Below are positions 40,494 through 49,699 of a stretch of 64,000 nt of DNA, piece by piece. The notes beneath the pieces are model-generated. The model saw nothing but the letters and a program-made list of their open reading frames with translations. It did no database searches and was not told the origin of the DNA. Position 1 is the stretch's first letter, and each line of letters starts with the position of its first letter. The position numbers and the translations under genes are program-made. The DNA comes from Cyanobacteria bacterium SZAS-4 (GTDB lineage: Bacteria; Cyanobacteriota; Vampirovibrionia; Obscuribacterales; Obscuribacteraceae). Location of the stretch: contig JAFEAT010000020.1 of NCBI GenBank assembly GCA_018266255.1, positions 248,001 to 312,000 of the forward strand, in the 5' to 3' direction.

Positions 40494-42422
40494 TTGGCTT
40501 CCCACTCGCTCGAAAAAATCAAAAACATTAATGTCGAGGACGCTCATGATGAGCAGTCCTTTTTCGTAGGCGAAAAGCCAGTCTCTGATGAATTTGAGGG
40601 ACGCTACGAGATTTTGGAAGAGATTGGCAAGGGTGGAATGGGTGTCGTCTACAAGGCACGTCAACCGGCGTTGCAAAAACTGTATGCAATCAAGATGTTG
40701 CACTCGGTGCACAACAACGAGACTATTCTTCGCTTTGAACGTGAAGCGAAAGCAATTAGCAAACTTGATCACGTCAATTTGATCACATCCCATGATTTTG
40801 GCGTTTCCGCTGACGGCCGCCCTTATATGGTGATGGACTTCATTGAAGGCACTTCACTTGCGGAGATTATAAGTCGAGACCATAAGTTACCGCTTCGCCA
40901 AACTTTAGAAATTTGCATTCAAATTGCGCGAGGTATGGCATACGCCCATGCACAAGGTGTTTTACACCGCGATTTGAAACCCGGAAACATCATGCTCATT
41001 ACGCAGCCAAATGGTGGCACGTTAGTCAAGATAATTGATTTTGGAATTGCCAAAGTAATCGAAGAGAATGCCCCGTCGAACCTGACTCAAACAGGAGACG
41101 TTTTCGGTAGCCCATATTACATGAGTCCAGAGCAGGCTGTGGGACGCGGCATCGATGAGCGTTCCGATATCTATTCATTGGGATGCGTCATGTATGAGAT
41201 GCTCACGGGTGTCTTGCCATTCCGAGGCGCATCAGCGTTTGAAACGCTTTATGCGCATATGAACGAGAAGGCTCCAACACTCAAGCTAAATGCGCTAAAG
41301 GAGCAGTTTCCCGTGCCAGTTGAAAAACTGGTGGCCAAGGCCTTAGCCAAAGAACGGAACGATCGATGGCAATCGATGACTGAATTCGAAAACGAGTTGA
41401 ACAGTGTATTCAAAGTTCTCGATTCACCCTTTAAAGCGCTGCTTCAAAATATTGAATTTGAAACTCCGAATTTCATCAAGCTGAAAGTGTGGGAATGTGC
41501 CGCACTTGGTGCTTTAATAATGACTATTTTAGTGGCATCGATTTTGTTCTGGCCGACGTCTCAGCCTGTTGTTCACGACAAGCCTCTTGTTTCAGCGCAA
41601 CAGTATTTGAAGGAACAGAAGCTTGATGATCCCAATGAGATGGCTCGGCTAGTGATTATGAATGGCAGTCCATCAGTTGCCCTTGATGCTTTGGATTGCA
41701 ATGACGATGCGTTGAAGTTTTTTAAACAGCGTAATGATATCGTCAAGCTTGGTTTAAGTGGCACCAGCATTACCGGCTCCGGTCTGAAGTATTTGACTCA
41801 TTTACCTTTACGACAACTGTTCCTTAATCAAACCGGTGTTTCTGAACTTTCAGCTCTGGTAAATATTCCTACACTCGAATTTATTGAATTGAATAAGTCT
41901 CTGGTGACAAGTGAAACACTAGCTAGTCTGATTCAGTTGCCAAACCTTCGAAGTGTTCGCGCTCAAGAAGACTCACTAAACGATGATGCCATCGATGTGT
42001 TTCTAAAAATGCCGAGTTTAGAGTTTTTGTGGATCGGCAAAAACCCCGAATTCACTGATGCTGGTATAGATAAGCTCTCAAACGCGACTCGACTAAAAAC
42101 ACTCAGACTGACGAATCTCCATATCGGCGATGACAGTCTCAAAAATATCGACCGGCTCAAAAATCTCAAGGTACTCGATCTTAACGGTACGAACGTTACC
42201 GACAATAGTTTGGAAAAAATAAGCCATATGCAGCTGCGAGAGCTGCACCTCAGTAGTACCAATGTTACTGATGAAGGAATACGTAAACTGTCTAACTGTG
42301 GAACACTCGATCGTCTGACTTTGAATGATTGTCCAAAAGTGAGTCAGAAAGCCGTCGATAAACTAGCGGAAAGCTTAGCGCACTGCAAAGTGGAACACTT
42401 CAAGAAAGCACGTTTCCGTTAG
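40494..42422 (+). CDS. Ser/Thr kinase with TM helix and leucine-rich repeats
   Basis: Hanks-type kinase domain at about 37-300 (GKGGMGVVYKA, YAIKMLH, HRDLKPGN with Asp160, DFGIAK, MSPEQAVGRGIDERSDIYSLG), a transmembrane helix at about 330-351, then an extracytoplasmic part with LRR-like units of about 22-24 residues from 420 to 635 (LKTLRLTNLHIGDDSL, LKVLDLNGTNVTDNSLEKI, LRELHLSSTNVTDEGI). It resembles receptor kinases in layout: outer repeats for recognition, inner kinase for output. TTG 40494 is the start, with GGAG five bases before it. Ligand and substrates unknown. Confidence 0.95.
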   Translation: MASHSLEKIKNINVEDAHDEQSFFVGEKPVSDEFEGRYEILEEIGKGGMGVVYKARQPALQKLYAIKMLHSVHNNETILRFEREAKAISKLDHVNLITSHDFGVSADGRPYMVMDFIEGTSLAEIISRDHKLPLRQTLEICIQIARGMAYAHAQGVLHRDLKPGNIMLITQPNGGTLVKIIDFGIAKVIEENAPSNLTQTGDVFGSPYYMSPEQAVGRGIDERSDIYSLGCVMYEMLTGVLPFRGASAFETLYAHMNEKAPTLKLNALKEQFPVPVEKLVAKALAKERNDRWQSMTEFENELNSVFKVLDSPFKALLQNIEFETPNFIKLKVWECAALGALIMTILVASILFWPTSQPVVHDKPLVSAQQYLKEQKLDDPNEMARLVIMNGSPSVALDALDCNDDALKFFKQRNDIVKLGLSGTSITGSGLKYLTHLPLRQLFLNQTGVSELSALVNIPTLEFIELNKSLVTSETLASLIQLPNLRSVRAQEDSLNDDAIDVFLKMPSLEFLWIGKNPEFTDAGIDKLSNATRLKTLRLTNLHIGDDSLKNIDRLKNLKVLDLNGTNVTDNSLEKISHMQLRELHLSSTNVTDEGIRKLSNCGTLDRLTLNDCPKVSQKAVDKLAESLAHCKVEHFKKARFR

Positions 42423-42467
42423 TTGATACACTTTGCAGTGGCAAGTAATTTATTGGTGGTAATCAGA

Positions 42468-43055
42468 TTATAGTGATTGTGCTTTTGCCCTCATAGAACT
42501 GATTGGTGTTTTTAGTACTCCAAAGACTGACTCTCTGCTGCCTGTGACTGCCGTTGCAGTTGCTTCCGGTCGTTTCTTGCTTGACCAACTCAAACTTGTA
42601 TTCTGATATGAGAGCACAGGTTGTGTTGCAGTGCTGTAAGACAGACTCGTCGATGTGTGTGGTGGCATCTGTACTGGCAAAGCTTGAGCAATTGCCATCT
42701 TCGGTTGAGGATGATTAACCACTGGCATCGGCAGATAGTTAGGTTTAACGTATTGCGGTCCTTTAGTAATTATTGGTGGTGCAGCTGTTGCTCCTTTAGA
42801 AGTTGTTCGGGTTGTGTTGATTACTCGTTTTGTCATTGGCTCCCAGTAGTAATTCCCTAAGTTGGGAGTCACGCTTGTCAGCCCATTTTGCCATCCTGTA
42901 ACGCGATAAGTGGTAACAGTTGATTGAACAGTCGTTTTTGGAGCGGTGTGAGTGATCAGGTCTCCTGGATTGGCTAAACACTTTTGTTGTGCCGCAGTAC
43001 ATAGCATCGGTAAGACCAGCAATAGATGATGAACTCTGCTGCTGAAAAATTTCAT
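42468..43055 (-). CDS. Exported protein of unknown function
   Basis: The start is ATG 43055, with GGAGG eight bases upstream; the frame extends further but without a signal. The 195-residue product opens with a signal peptide (HHLLLVLPMLCTAAQQKCLA). The mature part is Thr/Pro/Ser-rich and poorly structured, with motifs such as GNYYWEPMTKRV and a long basic tail. No family recognised. It converges on the LRR kinase gene with a 45-base gap. Confidence 0.75.
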   Translation of the reverse strand: MKFFSSRVHHLLLVLPMLCTAAQQKCLANPGDLITHTAPKTTVQSTVTTYRVTGWQNGLTSVTPNLGNYYWEPMTKRVINTTRTTSKGATAAPPIITKGPQYVKPNYLPMPVVNHPQPKMAIAQALPVQMPPHTSTSLSYSTATQPVLSYQNTSLSWSSKKRPEATATAVTGSRESVFGVLKTPISSMRAKAQSL

Positions 43056-43255
43056 GCGCTGTCCTCCTTCTACAGGATTCGATTGGTTGTGTAGTAAGTG
43101 AACTGAACTCAAAAGCACTATATTGCTGATTTTTGAGGACGATTTGATTATGCGTATCAAAAGTGACCAAATTGTTTCGTTTTTAAGCCTAATCTGAGAT
43201 TGCTACATGGATGTTAAATGGGCTGACAATTTGCATAGCCCCAAATAATCATGCT

Positions 43256-43384
43256 TTTTTGCCGATATCGGCAAAAATTCAGACCCGAATCGAGTCGAAA
43301 TTACCGTGGATTTATTCCGATATCGGCAAAAATTCAAAACTTGAAGTGCCGAAATTACGATGTTTTTGCCGATATCGGCAAAAA
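43256..43384. repeat. Three palindrome copies before an aldo-keto reductase gene end
   Basis: Copies at 43256-43277 (perfect), 43311-43332 (left arm TTTATTCCGAT) and 43363-43384 (perfect), 52-55 bases apart. They fill the gap between an exported-protein gene start and the 3' end of the reductase gene. Confidence 0.93.
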
Positions 43385-43398
43385 TCACAATTCCAAAC

Positions 43399-44370
43399 CT
43401 ACTTAAATCCCTGTACTGCATGAGGAACGTACGGTTGCTCCAGCTGTTTGACATCATCAGCGCTCAATTTAATTGCAAGTGCCTCAACTGCATCTGAAAT
43501 GTGTTCTGCTTTGGTTGCTCCAACAATTGGCGCTGTCACTGTTTCTTTCTGCAATACCCAGGCCAGAGCCACCTGCGCTCTCTTAAAACCGTGGCTTTTG
43601 GAAAATTCGGCCAACGTGTCAACAACCTTCCTATCGTCTTCGGAATAAAGCTTTTTGCCAAATTCGTCAGTTTCCGAGCGGGCTGTTGTTTCATTCCATT
43701 CTCGTGTCAATCTTCCTCGCGCAAGTGGGCTCCATGGTATTACACCGATTCCGCGGTCTTTGCAGAGCGGTAGCATCTCGCGCTCTTCTTCTCTGTATAA
43801 AAGGTTGAGGTAGTTTTGCATGCTGACAAATTTTGTCCAACCATTTTGCTCGGCGGTGTAAAGGGCTTTGGAAAACTGCCAGGCGTGCATACTAGAGGCG
43901 CCTATATAGCGCACTTTGCCTGCTTTCACCACGTCGTGCAGGGCTTCTAAAGTTTCTTCAATCGGAGTTTCATAATCCCACCGATGAATTTGATACAGGT
44001 CCAGGAAGTCTGTGCCAAGTCTTCTCAAGCTTGCATCCAGTTCGCCGAAGATGGCCTTGCGCGAGAGACCCTGCCCGTTTGCTCCTGGATGCATCCGACC
44101 GTGCACTTTTGTGGCGATCACGACCTCGTCCCTGCGAGCAAAGTCTTTCAGTGCTCCACCTGTGAATTCTTCGCTTGTGCCGTCTGAATAAACGTTGGCT
44201 GTGTCAAAAAAGTTGATACCTGCATCCAGGGCCTGCTTGATCAAGGCTCGACTATCTTCTTTCGACAGTGTCCACGAATGTGTGCCCCTCTCAGGTACGC
44301 CGAAGCTCATACAACCAATACAGATGCGCGAAACATCAAGACCGGTCTTACCAAGTTTCACATATTCCAT
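43399..44370 (-). CDS. Aldo-keto reductase
   Basis: The NADPH-dependent reductase fold is clear: VKLGKTGLDVSRICIGCMSFG at the start, catalytic Asp and Tyr in FFDTANVYSDGTSEE, Lys in VVIATKVHG, His in YQIHRWDYETP, and the coenzyme part WVLQKETVTAPIVGATKAEHI. This is the YajO/AKR12-like branch common in bacteria. I start at ATG 44370, which has AAGGAG eight bases upstream, rather than at 44391. The 323-residue length is typical. Physiological substrate unknown. It follows the histidine kinase gene on the same strand after 37 bases. Confidence 0.94.
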   Translation of the reverse strand: MEYVKLGKTGLDVSRICIGCMSFGVPERGTHSWTLSKEDSRALIKQALDAGINFFDTANVYSDGTSEEFTGGALKDFARRDEVVIATKVHGRMHPGANGQGLSRKAIFGELDASLRRLGTDFLDLYQIHRWDYETPIEETLEALHDVVKAGKVRYIGASSMHAWQFSKALYTAEQNGWTKFVSMQNYLNLLYREEEREMLPLCKDRGIGVIPWSPLARGRLTREWNETTARSETDEFGKKLYSEDDRKVVDTLAEFSKSHGFKRAQVALAWVLQKETVTAPIVGATKAEHISDAVEALAIKLSADDVKQLEQPYVPHAVQGFK

Positions 44371-44407
44371 TGATTGACTCCTTGAGACCATGCTACCGTA
44401 TGTGGTA

Positions 44408-45607
44408 TCACTCGGCGGCGTACATAATTTCCAGCGTGATTTGCGTTCCTTTTCCTTGATTTGAATCGATCCAAATTCTGGTCGGATAAATGCACTCGAT
44501 CAAATCTGCGCGCTCCCGAATAATACTGGTTCCGATGCCACCTTTGTTTGTTCTCTCCGGTGTGACGTCGGCGTCAAATCCTTTACCGTCATCTTTGATC
44601 GTCATTGTGAATAATCCTTTTTGTACACAAATGGAAAGATTCACAGTCTGGGCACAAGCGTGTTTGGCGATATTATTGAAGCATTCTTGTGCGATGCGGT
44701 AAATGTGCAACGCGACTTCGTCGGGCAACGAAGGAATCGCGACAGGGCAATCGAATTCGCATTTTAGGTCGGTGCGCTTCACCATATTGCTACACAACTC
44801 CTCCAACATCGGTTGCAGTCCGCAATCTTTTAAATCTCGAGGACTCAAGTCCTGGCATAGTTCTCTCAATCGCGATGAGATTTCAGTCAAGACTTCGATC
44901 ATTTCGCTGTCGGGCATTCGTTTTGCGCCTGATAGAGAGCGCTTCAAAAGCATGACGTTTCCCAGAACGGCATCGTGCAATTCTCTGGCAATTTGTCCTT
45001 GAATAGCTTCTTGTTGGTCGACTATTTTTTGTACGAGTGCATGCTTTTCTCCAAGCAGCGATCGTACCGATCGCGTCAGGCTCTGAGCTCCCGAAAGTAG
45101 TCGAACTGATTCGGGCAACTGATCGAAATCCGCTCTAGACTTGTTGTTCAAATCTTTGAAGACCGATCGAAGCAGTGTGGTCAACTCTTCTGCAGTCAGT
45201 GGCAGTCCGTCCATCATGCAAGATGCTTCCGCGTCGCCATGCTCTACGATTGTCAGACGCAGTTTGCATCTTGAAGGTAACTCGGCATTTCTCAGCGACG
45301 TCAACTCGGTTGCGGGTAATGTGAAAAATTCAACGACGTCGTTTGAGCCGCGAACAGACATAGCCCAATACGATGTTGCGACTATCAATCTTTGAATGTC
45401 TTCATCTTCGCTTTTCGGTCGACGCACTGCCACCATTAGTGGTTCCTGGGCGATGCTGCTGTTGTATTCTTTGCTCAGGCTTTCAAACAGTACTTCCAGC
45501 GACGAGATCATCGTCTCAGCCAGTTCACCTGAACGAGAACGCTGTCCTAAGCCGGCTTGAACGAACCTGACGATGTTATTGGCTGCTTGTCGAAATTTCG
45601 TGTTCAT
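44408..45607 (-). CDS. NarL-type sensor histidine kinase without membrane segments
   Basis: The C-terminal half has a HisKA_3 dimerisation segment with the phospho-acceptor in IARELHDAV (His211), followed by a HATPase of the NarX/DegS class (IYRIAQECFNNIAKHA, IKDDGKGFD, GIGTSIIRERA). Residues 1-195 are soluble and unrecognised, with a GAF-like hint (MVAVRRPKSEDEDIQRLIVATSYW). It is cytoplasmic, so it may sense an internal signal. The cognate regulator gene lies just upstream, six bases away. Confidence 0.93.
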   Translation of the reverse strand: MNTKFRQAANNIVRFVQAGLGQRSRSGELAETMISSLEVLFESLSKEYNSSIAQEPLMVAVRRPKSEDEDIQRLIVATSYWAMSVRGSNDVVEFFTLPATELTSLRNAELPSRCKLRLTIVEHGDAEASCMMDGLPLTAEELTTLLRSVFKDLNNKSRADFDQLPESVRLLSGAQSLTRSVRSLLGEKHALVQKIVDQQEAIQGQIARELHDAVLGNVMLLKRSLSGAKRMPDSEMIEVLTEISSRLRELCQDLSPRDLKDCGLQPMLEELCSNMVKRTDLKCEFDCPVAIPSLPDEVALHIYRIAQECFNNIAKHACAQTVNLSICVQKGLFTMTIKDDGKGFDADVTPERTNKGGIGTSIIRERADLIECIYPTRIWIDSNQGKGTQITLEIMYAAE

Positions 45608-45613
45608 AGGAAA

Positions 45614-46231
45614 TTACGCCTCAATTTCCAGTTTGCCGTATCCACTTTCTACTGCCCAGGCGATCAATTCTTCCCGTGTGTTTAGCTTTAATTTAGCCAA
45701 CAAAACATCCACTTGCTTGCGCACCGTCTCTGGAGATGTGACGCGCTGAGCGGCAATTTCTTGATACTTCATGCCCCTCGCCAACATCTTCAAGAGCTGC
45801 TGTTCTGCGCCGGTAATACGGATGTTTTCACTGGTCAACAACTCTTCTGAAATAAATGGACCTTTACCGGTCATCACTTCTCGAACGACTTCAATTACTT
45901 TGCTAATCGGCTCGGATTTGAGTAGATAAGCCGCAACATCTGTTTCTAGGACGATTTGTAGAATCGCCATGCGACTGTCGCCCGAGAAAACAACAATTTT
46001 GCAATTCGGGATGCTGCAAAACGCCTCCACCAAGCTCTTAGGTCCTTGAGAGTCAGGTAAATGTAAATCGAGGAGCGCAACGTCAGGCTTGAGTTCTCGT
46101 GCAAATTTCAGACCAGCCTCGGAGCCCGAGGCAATTGCCACCACATCGATGTCTGGCTCTGCAGAAAGTTCTGATTTGAGACCTTTGAGAGTCGCCTCAT
46201 GGTCTTCTACTATCAATAAACGAATTGTCAT
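45614..46231 (-). CDS. NarL/LuxR-family response regulator
   Basis: A receiver domain (residues 1-120) with acidic pocket ED at 9-10, phospho-acceptor Asp55 in LLDLHLPD and Lys in YLLKSEP is followed by a LuxR-type helix-turn-helix (ITGAEQQLLKMLARGMKYQEIAAQ, SPETVRKQVDVLLAKLKL). It is the partner of the downstream histidine kinase. Targets unknown. The upstream gap consists largely of degenerate GTGATTAG repeats. Confidence 0.95.
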   Translation of the reverse strand: MTIRLLIVEDHEATLKGLKSELSAEPDIDVVAIASGSEAGLKFARELKPDVALLDLHLPDSQGPKSLVEAFCSIPNCKIVVFSGDSRMAILQIVLETDVAAYLLKSEPISKVIEVVREVMTGKGPFISEELLTSENIRITGAEQQLLKMLARGMKYQEIAAQRVTSPETVRKQVDVLLAKLKLNTREELIAWAVESGYGKLEIEA

Positions 46232-46299
46232 CGTCGGCTACGTGCGCCTCTTTGGGCAGGTTGGTCCCTGCCATCTATGTACCCGATCTGCGCCCTGAC

Positions 46300-46391
46300 C
46301 CTAGCGATTAGTGATTAGGGTTAGGTTGGTGATTAGCGATTAGTGAGTGATAGCGATTAGTGGGGATTAGTGAGTGATTAGCGAGTGATTA
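46300..46391. repeat. Degenerate tandem GATTAGTG/GATTAGCG repeat
   Basis: Some ten units of GTGATTAG, GCGATTAG and close variants follow each other with irregular lengths. The array runs into the stop codon of the PP2C gene and may have shaped its last residues (NGSNNH). It lies in the promoter region of the response regulator gene. Confidence 0.85.
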
Positions 46392-47162
46392 GTGATTGTT
46401 CGAACCGTTTTCGCCACCCGGTTCGTATTGAATTGCCACGATCGTGACGTTGTCTGGGGCTCCAGCCTCTAATGTTTTGGAAAGCAAATTCTGACAAACC
46501 TGATCTGCTGATTCGCAGGTCTCGATCGAGGCACCAATTTGTTCGTCAGATAATACTGACGATAATCCGTCGCTGCACAGGATAATCCACTGTTTTGGAA
46601 CTACCTCGACTTCAGTTTTTTCCACTTCTACATCACGGTGGTGACCCAGGCAACGAGTCAGCAGGTGCTTGAACGGGCTGGTGCGGCACTGTTCGACCGT
46701 AATGCGGTTGTTCTTCAGCATCTCATTGACGACAGAATGGTCACTGGTCAGTGTTGAGGCCGTGCCGTCTTTCATCACATAAGCGCGCGAGTCGCCAACG
46801 TGGGCGATGTGCAAATCTTTTCCCGTAGTTTGAACGGCGATAACGATCGTGGTGCCCATTCTGGACGAGGTGGCGATTTTATCGGCCGCATCGCAAATAT
46901 TTTCGTTGGCTAAAGCAACTGCATCGACAAGCCACTTCTGAATTGCTTCCTTGTCTGATGCGTGTGGGGCATTTTCTTTCCAGAGCTTTTGAACAGTTTC
47001 AATTGCGATACGACTCGCTTCTGCACCACCCTTAACACCACCCATTCCATCCGCAACAACGAAAACTCGTTCATCGGGACTGACATAGAAATTGTCCTGG
47101 TTTTCCTTTCTGCAAAGTCCGCGGTCGCTTATGGAAGCGACTCGCCAGCTGAGCTCGGTCAT
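46389..47162 (-). CDS. PP2C-family Ser/Thr protein phosphatase
   Basis: A complete Stp/PphA-type PP2C of 257 residues, the metal-dependent enzyme that reverses Hanks-kinase phosphorylation. Motifs in order: SDRGLCRKENQDNF, VFVVADGMGG, SRMGTTIV, IAHVGDSRAYV, LTRCLGHH, IILCSDGLSSVLSD and GAPDNVTIVA. It is soluble. AGAGGG stands before ATG 47162. It is divergent from a kinase gene, forming a likely kinase/phosphatase pair with a shared promoter region. Confidence 0.96.
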   Translation of the reverse strand: MTELSWRVASISDRGLCRKENQDNFYVSPDERVFVVADGMGGVKGGAEASRIAIETVQKLWKENAPHASDKEAIQKWLVDAVALANENICDAADKIATSSRMGTTIVIAVQTTGKDLHIAHVGDSRAYVMKDGTASTLTSDHSVVNEMLKNNRITVEQCRTSPFKHLLTRCLGHHRDVEVEKTEVEVVPKQWIILCSDGLSSVLSDEQIGASIETCESADQVCQNLLSKTLEAGAPDNVTIVAIQYEPGGENGSNNH

Positions 47163-47341
47163 AGGTGGCCCTCTTTCGATAGCAACTGATTCATCATGCC
47201 TCTAAGTTTAATCGGTCTGTAGTTGAAAGTGAATTCCCGAAAACGAGTATCTGGATTGAATTCGTAAGAAATTTGGCTGTTACGGATATAGTTGACGCCG
47301 CAGTGGGGATATTGTGCCCAAAGGCTGCAAGGAGCTGGTTC

Positions 47342-48382
47342 ATGGTGCGCAGTGATGACAGTGCCGATTTTCAAGAAGAGGTCGGTCCTGGCTACTCGAT
47401 AAGTTGGAACGAGGTGCTCGGTCGAACACCGCCAACGCCAAGCCTGAATGGAGAATCGATTCCCCTCGATGACCGTTTCGAGATCCTCGCTCTAATAGGC
47501 ACAGGCGCATGTTCTAAGGTTTACAAGGCTCGCCAGATACAACCCAGCCGGGTGGTTGCCCTGAAAGTCTTACATTCGCATCTGCTGACAAATGCGGAGA
47601 CGATTGCCCGATTTCAGCGCGAAGCTGAATCTGGCTCCAGGCTGAACCACGCCAGTATTTGCACGGTCTACGAGTACGGACGCCTGGCCAAAGGGCAGCC
47701 CTTCATCGCCATGCAGTATCTGGAAGGTGAAAGTCTAGCCAGTTTGTTAAGGCGATTCGAGTGTCTGGATATTGAGGAAGCTCTGCCAATTTTTCTTTCC
47801 TGCTGCAATGCACTTATTGCTGCTCATGAGAAAGGAATCGTCCACCGGGACATCAAACCAGCCAACATTTTTATTCAGAGCATAGGGAAAGAGCGCGACG
47901 CGAAGTTATTAGACTTTGGCTTAGCAAAGCTGCTTAGTCATAGCGTGCCGACTCTTACACAGACCGGCATTGCGCTTGGCACAGTGCAATATATGAGTCC
48001 TGAACAGATTTTGTCTGAACCCGTCGATGCCCGCAGCGATATTTATTCTCTTGGCTGTGTAATGTTTCAGACCCTGACAGGACGACAGGTTTTTGAAGGG
48101 CGTACTGCTTTTGAGGTGATGGAAGAACATATAAATAAGTTGCCCGCGACTTTGCAAAGTGCTCATCCAGGCGCCAACATTCCATCAGAACTCGAGAATG
48201 TGGTTTTGAAGTCTCTGGCTAAAGACCCCGAGCGACGCTATCAAAGCGTCCATGAGTTGCGGCATGCACTGGCGTCGCTGCATCTGAAACCAAAAGGAAG
48301 CCAGTTGAATCAAGTGGCTTTAGTAATTTTGTTGATTTTAACGGCTGTATCAATCGGACTGTTTTTTATGCACCATATGTAG
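47342..48382 (+). CDS. Tail-anchored Ser/Thr protein kinase
   Basis: The Hanks-type kinase domain spans about 45-310: IGTGACSKVYKA, VALKVLH, HRDIKPAN (Asp170), LLDFGLAK, MSPEQILSEPVDARSDIYSLG. A hydrophobic helix near the C-terminus (QVALVILLILTAVSIGLFFMHHM) anchors it. ATG 47342 is the start because AAGGAG lies seven bases upstream; the frame extends to 47273 without such a site. The P-loop has Ala-Cys where Gly-Met is common. It faces away from the PP2C gene. Confidence 0.95.
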   Translation: MVRSDDSADFQEEVGPGYSISWNEVLGRTPPTPSLNGESIPLDDRFEILALIGTGACSKVYKARQIQPSRVVALKVLHSHLLTNAETIARFQREAESGSRLNHASICTVYEYGRLAKGQPFIAMQYLEGESLASLLRRFECLDIEEALPIFLSCCNALIAAHEKGIVHRDIKPANIFIQSIGKERDAKLLDFGLAKLLSHSVPTLTQTGIALGTVQYMSPEQILSEPVDARSDIYSLGCVMFQTLTGRQVFEGRTAFEVMEEHINKLPATLQSAHPGANIPSELENVVLKSLAKDPERRYQSVHELRHALASLHLKPKGSQLNQVALVILLILTAVSIGLFFMHHM

Positions 48383-48385
48383 TGT

Positions 48386-48461
48386 CGTTATGTGTGGATT
48401 TCCAGCAAGTTGATGCGCCATGCCGTTATGCCTAGATGTCCAGCAAGTTGATGCGCCATGC
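48386..48461. repeat. Two tandem 38-base repeats
   Basis: The unit CGTTATG-(7 variable bases)-TCCAGCAAGTTGATGCGCCATGC occurs twice head to tail right after a kinase stop codon; the last 24 bases are identical. I see no coding or terminator role. Confidence 0.85.
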
Positions 48462-48508
48462 CATTGATGACCGTCATCGCTCGGCAGTATCATTCGTCGC
48501 AGATGCGA

Positions 48509-49606
48509 TCATTGATTGACAGTGACTGAGTTTTTTATATCCGAGTACATGACCAGTTGCGAACGCGTTTTCCGAGCCTGATGGAGTGTCAAATCCGTCG
48601 CGCCGAGTAGCTTGCTCAGGTCGACGAAGTCTTCAGGAATTGAAGCACATCCGAGCGCGAGTGCGAGTCTGCGACCGTCAATTCCACCTAGTGGTTTCTC
48701 GGTCAATGTGCGGATCAATCTCGTCGCTAGAGTCCTTGCGCCTGCTGATTTAGTATGCGGTAGCAACAAGGCATAAGATTCATCGTCGTAATGGGCCAGT
48801 ACGTCGACGTGTCGTTTAAGTGCTGTGATCCGCACCACCGCTTCCACTAGCGCAGATGGCGAGAGCTTTTTACGCACCATGTTTCCGTCTTCTGGACTCT
48901 CCTCTCGAATGTCGAAAACAATTACCGACAAGCTGCTGCGGGATCTCAAACTGCGAAAGTATTCCTGTTCAAGGAAATATAAAAATGCCGAAGTCATGAA
49001 CATTCCAGTGTTCTGATTTCGCAAACTAGTCATCACGGTTTGGATTGCATCGCCATCGATGCTTCGTGGGCAGAGCAAAAGCGTCGGAGTTTGGATGACA
49101 GGAGTGGTGGGCGGTGTGTATTTGGTGGGATTAGCGAACGGCAGTTCTTGCGCCGCAGCTGCTGGTTGAAAGTTAGTTGGAGGAGATGTGTGTGCGGGAG
49201 CTGACTTTTCCACAATCTCGGCTGGTGGTTCTGGATTGAAATTTTCCACTGCCGGTGTCTCAGGCGCTTTACCTGGCAGCTTTTGACCGGAGGCAAACGG
49301 AGACTTACCTGATTTTTGAGCTTCAGCGCAGGAGGAAGTAATTAGATTATTGACCAGGATTACGTCACAGCTGTTGTAATCGAATAGCAAATCCCGCTTG
49401 CCTTTCTGCTCGCAATAGAGGCACCATCGAGGATCGCCGCGCAAATTGCAAATGACAAGAAGGGTGAAGATGCTACCGCCTGGCGTTCTCCAAATGATTT
49501 GCATCTGTTTGCCACGATTCTCCAGAGCTTGTGACAAGAGCTGATGCAGTGCAGGCAATTCAGGCTTGTTTTGGAATTGTCCAGATATTCCTGTGTTTCT
49601 AAACAT
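48509..49606 (-). CDS. Protein with degenerate GGDEF-like domain
   Basis: The last 185 residues follow the diguanylate-cyclase fold (FLYFLEQEYFRSLRSRSSLSVIVFDI, VVRITALKRHVDVLAHY, YALLLPHTKSAGARTLATRLIRTL), but the signature loop reads YDDES (273-277) instead of GGDEF, so cyclase activity is unlikely. It may bind nucleotide or act as a scaffold. The N-terminal 100 residues include CNLRGDPRWCLYCEQKG and a hydrophobic core, followed by a Pro-rich linker. GGAG lies very near ATG 49606, an awkward spacing. Confidence 0.78.
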   Translation of the reverse strand: MFRNTGISGQFQNKPELPALHQLLSQALENRGKQMQIIWRTPGGSIFTLLVICNLRGDPRWCLYCEQKGKRDLLFDYNSCDVILVNNLITSSCAEAQKSGKSPFASGQKLPGKAPETPAVENFNPEPPAEIVEKSAPAHTSPPTNFQPAAAAQELPFANPTKYTPPTTPVIQTPTLLLCPRSIDGDAIQTVMTSLRNQNTGMFMTSAFLYFLEQEYFRSLRSRSSLSVIVFDIREESPEDGNMVRKKLSPSALVEAVVRITALKRHVDVLAHYDDESYALLLPHTKSAGARTLATRLIRTLTEKPLGGIDGRRLALALGCASIPEDFVDLSKLLGATDLTLHQARKTRSQLVMYSDIKNSVTVNQ

Positions 49607-49699
49607 GGCTCCAGCTTAAATGGTGGTACTCGTAGTATTATGCCTGATTTTTTCCCCGTTGCTAGCTTTAAATGTCTGGTCTATCAAGGACTTTCAGGT

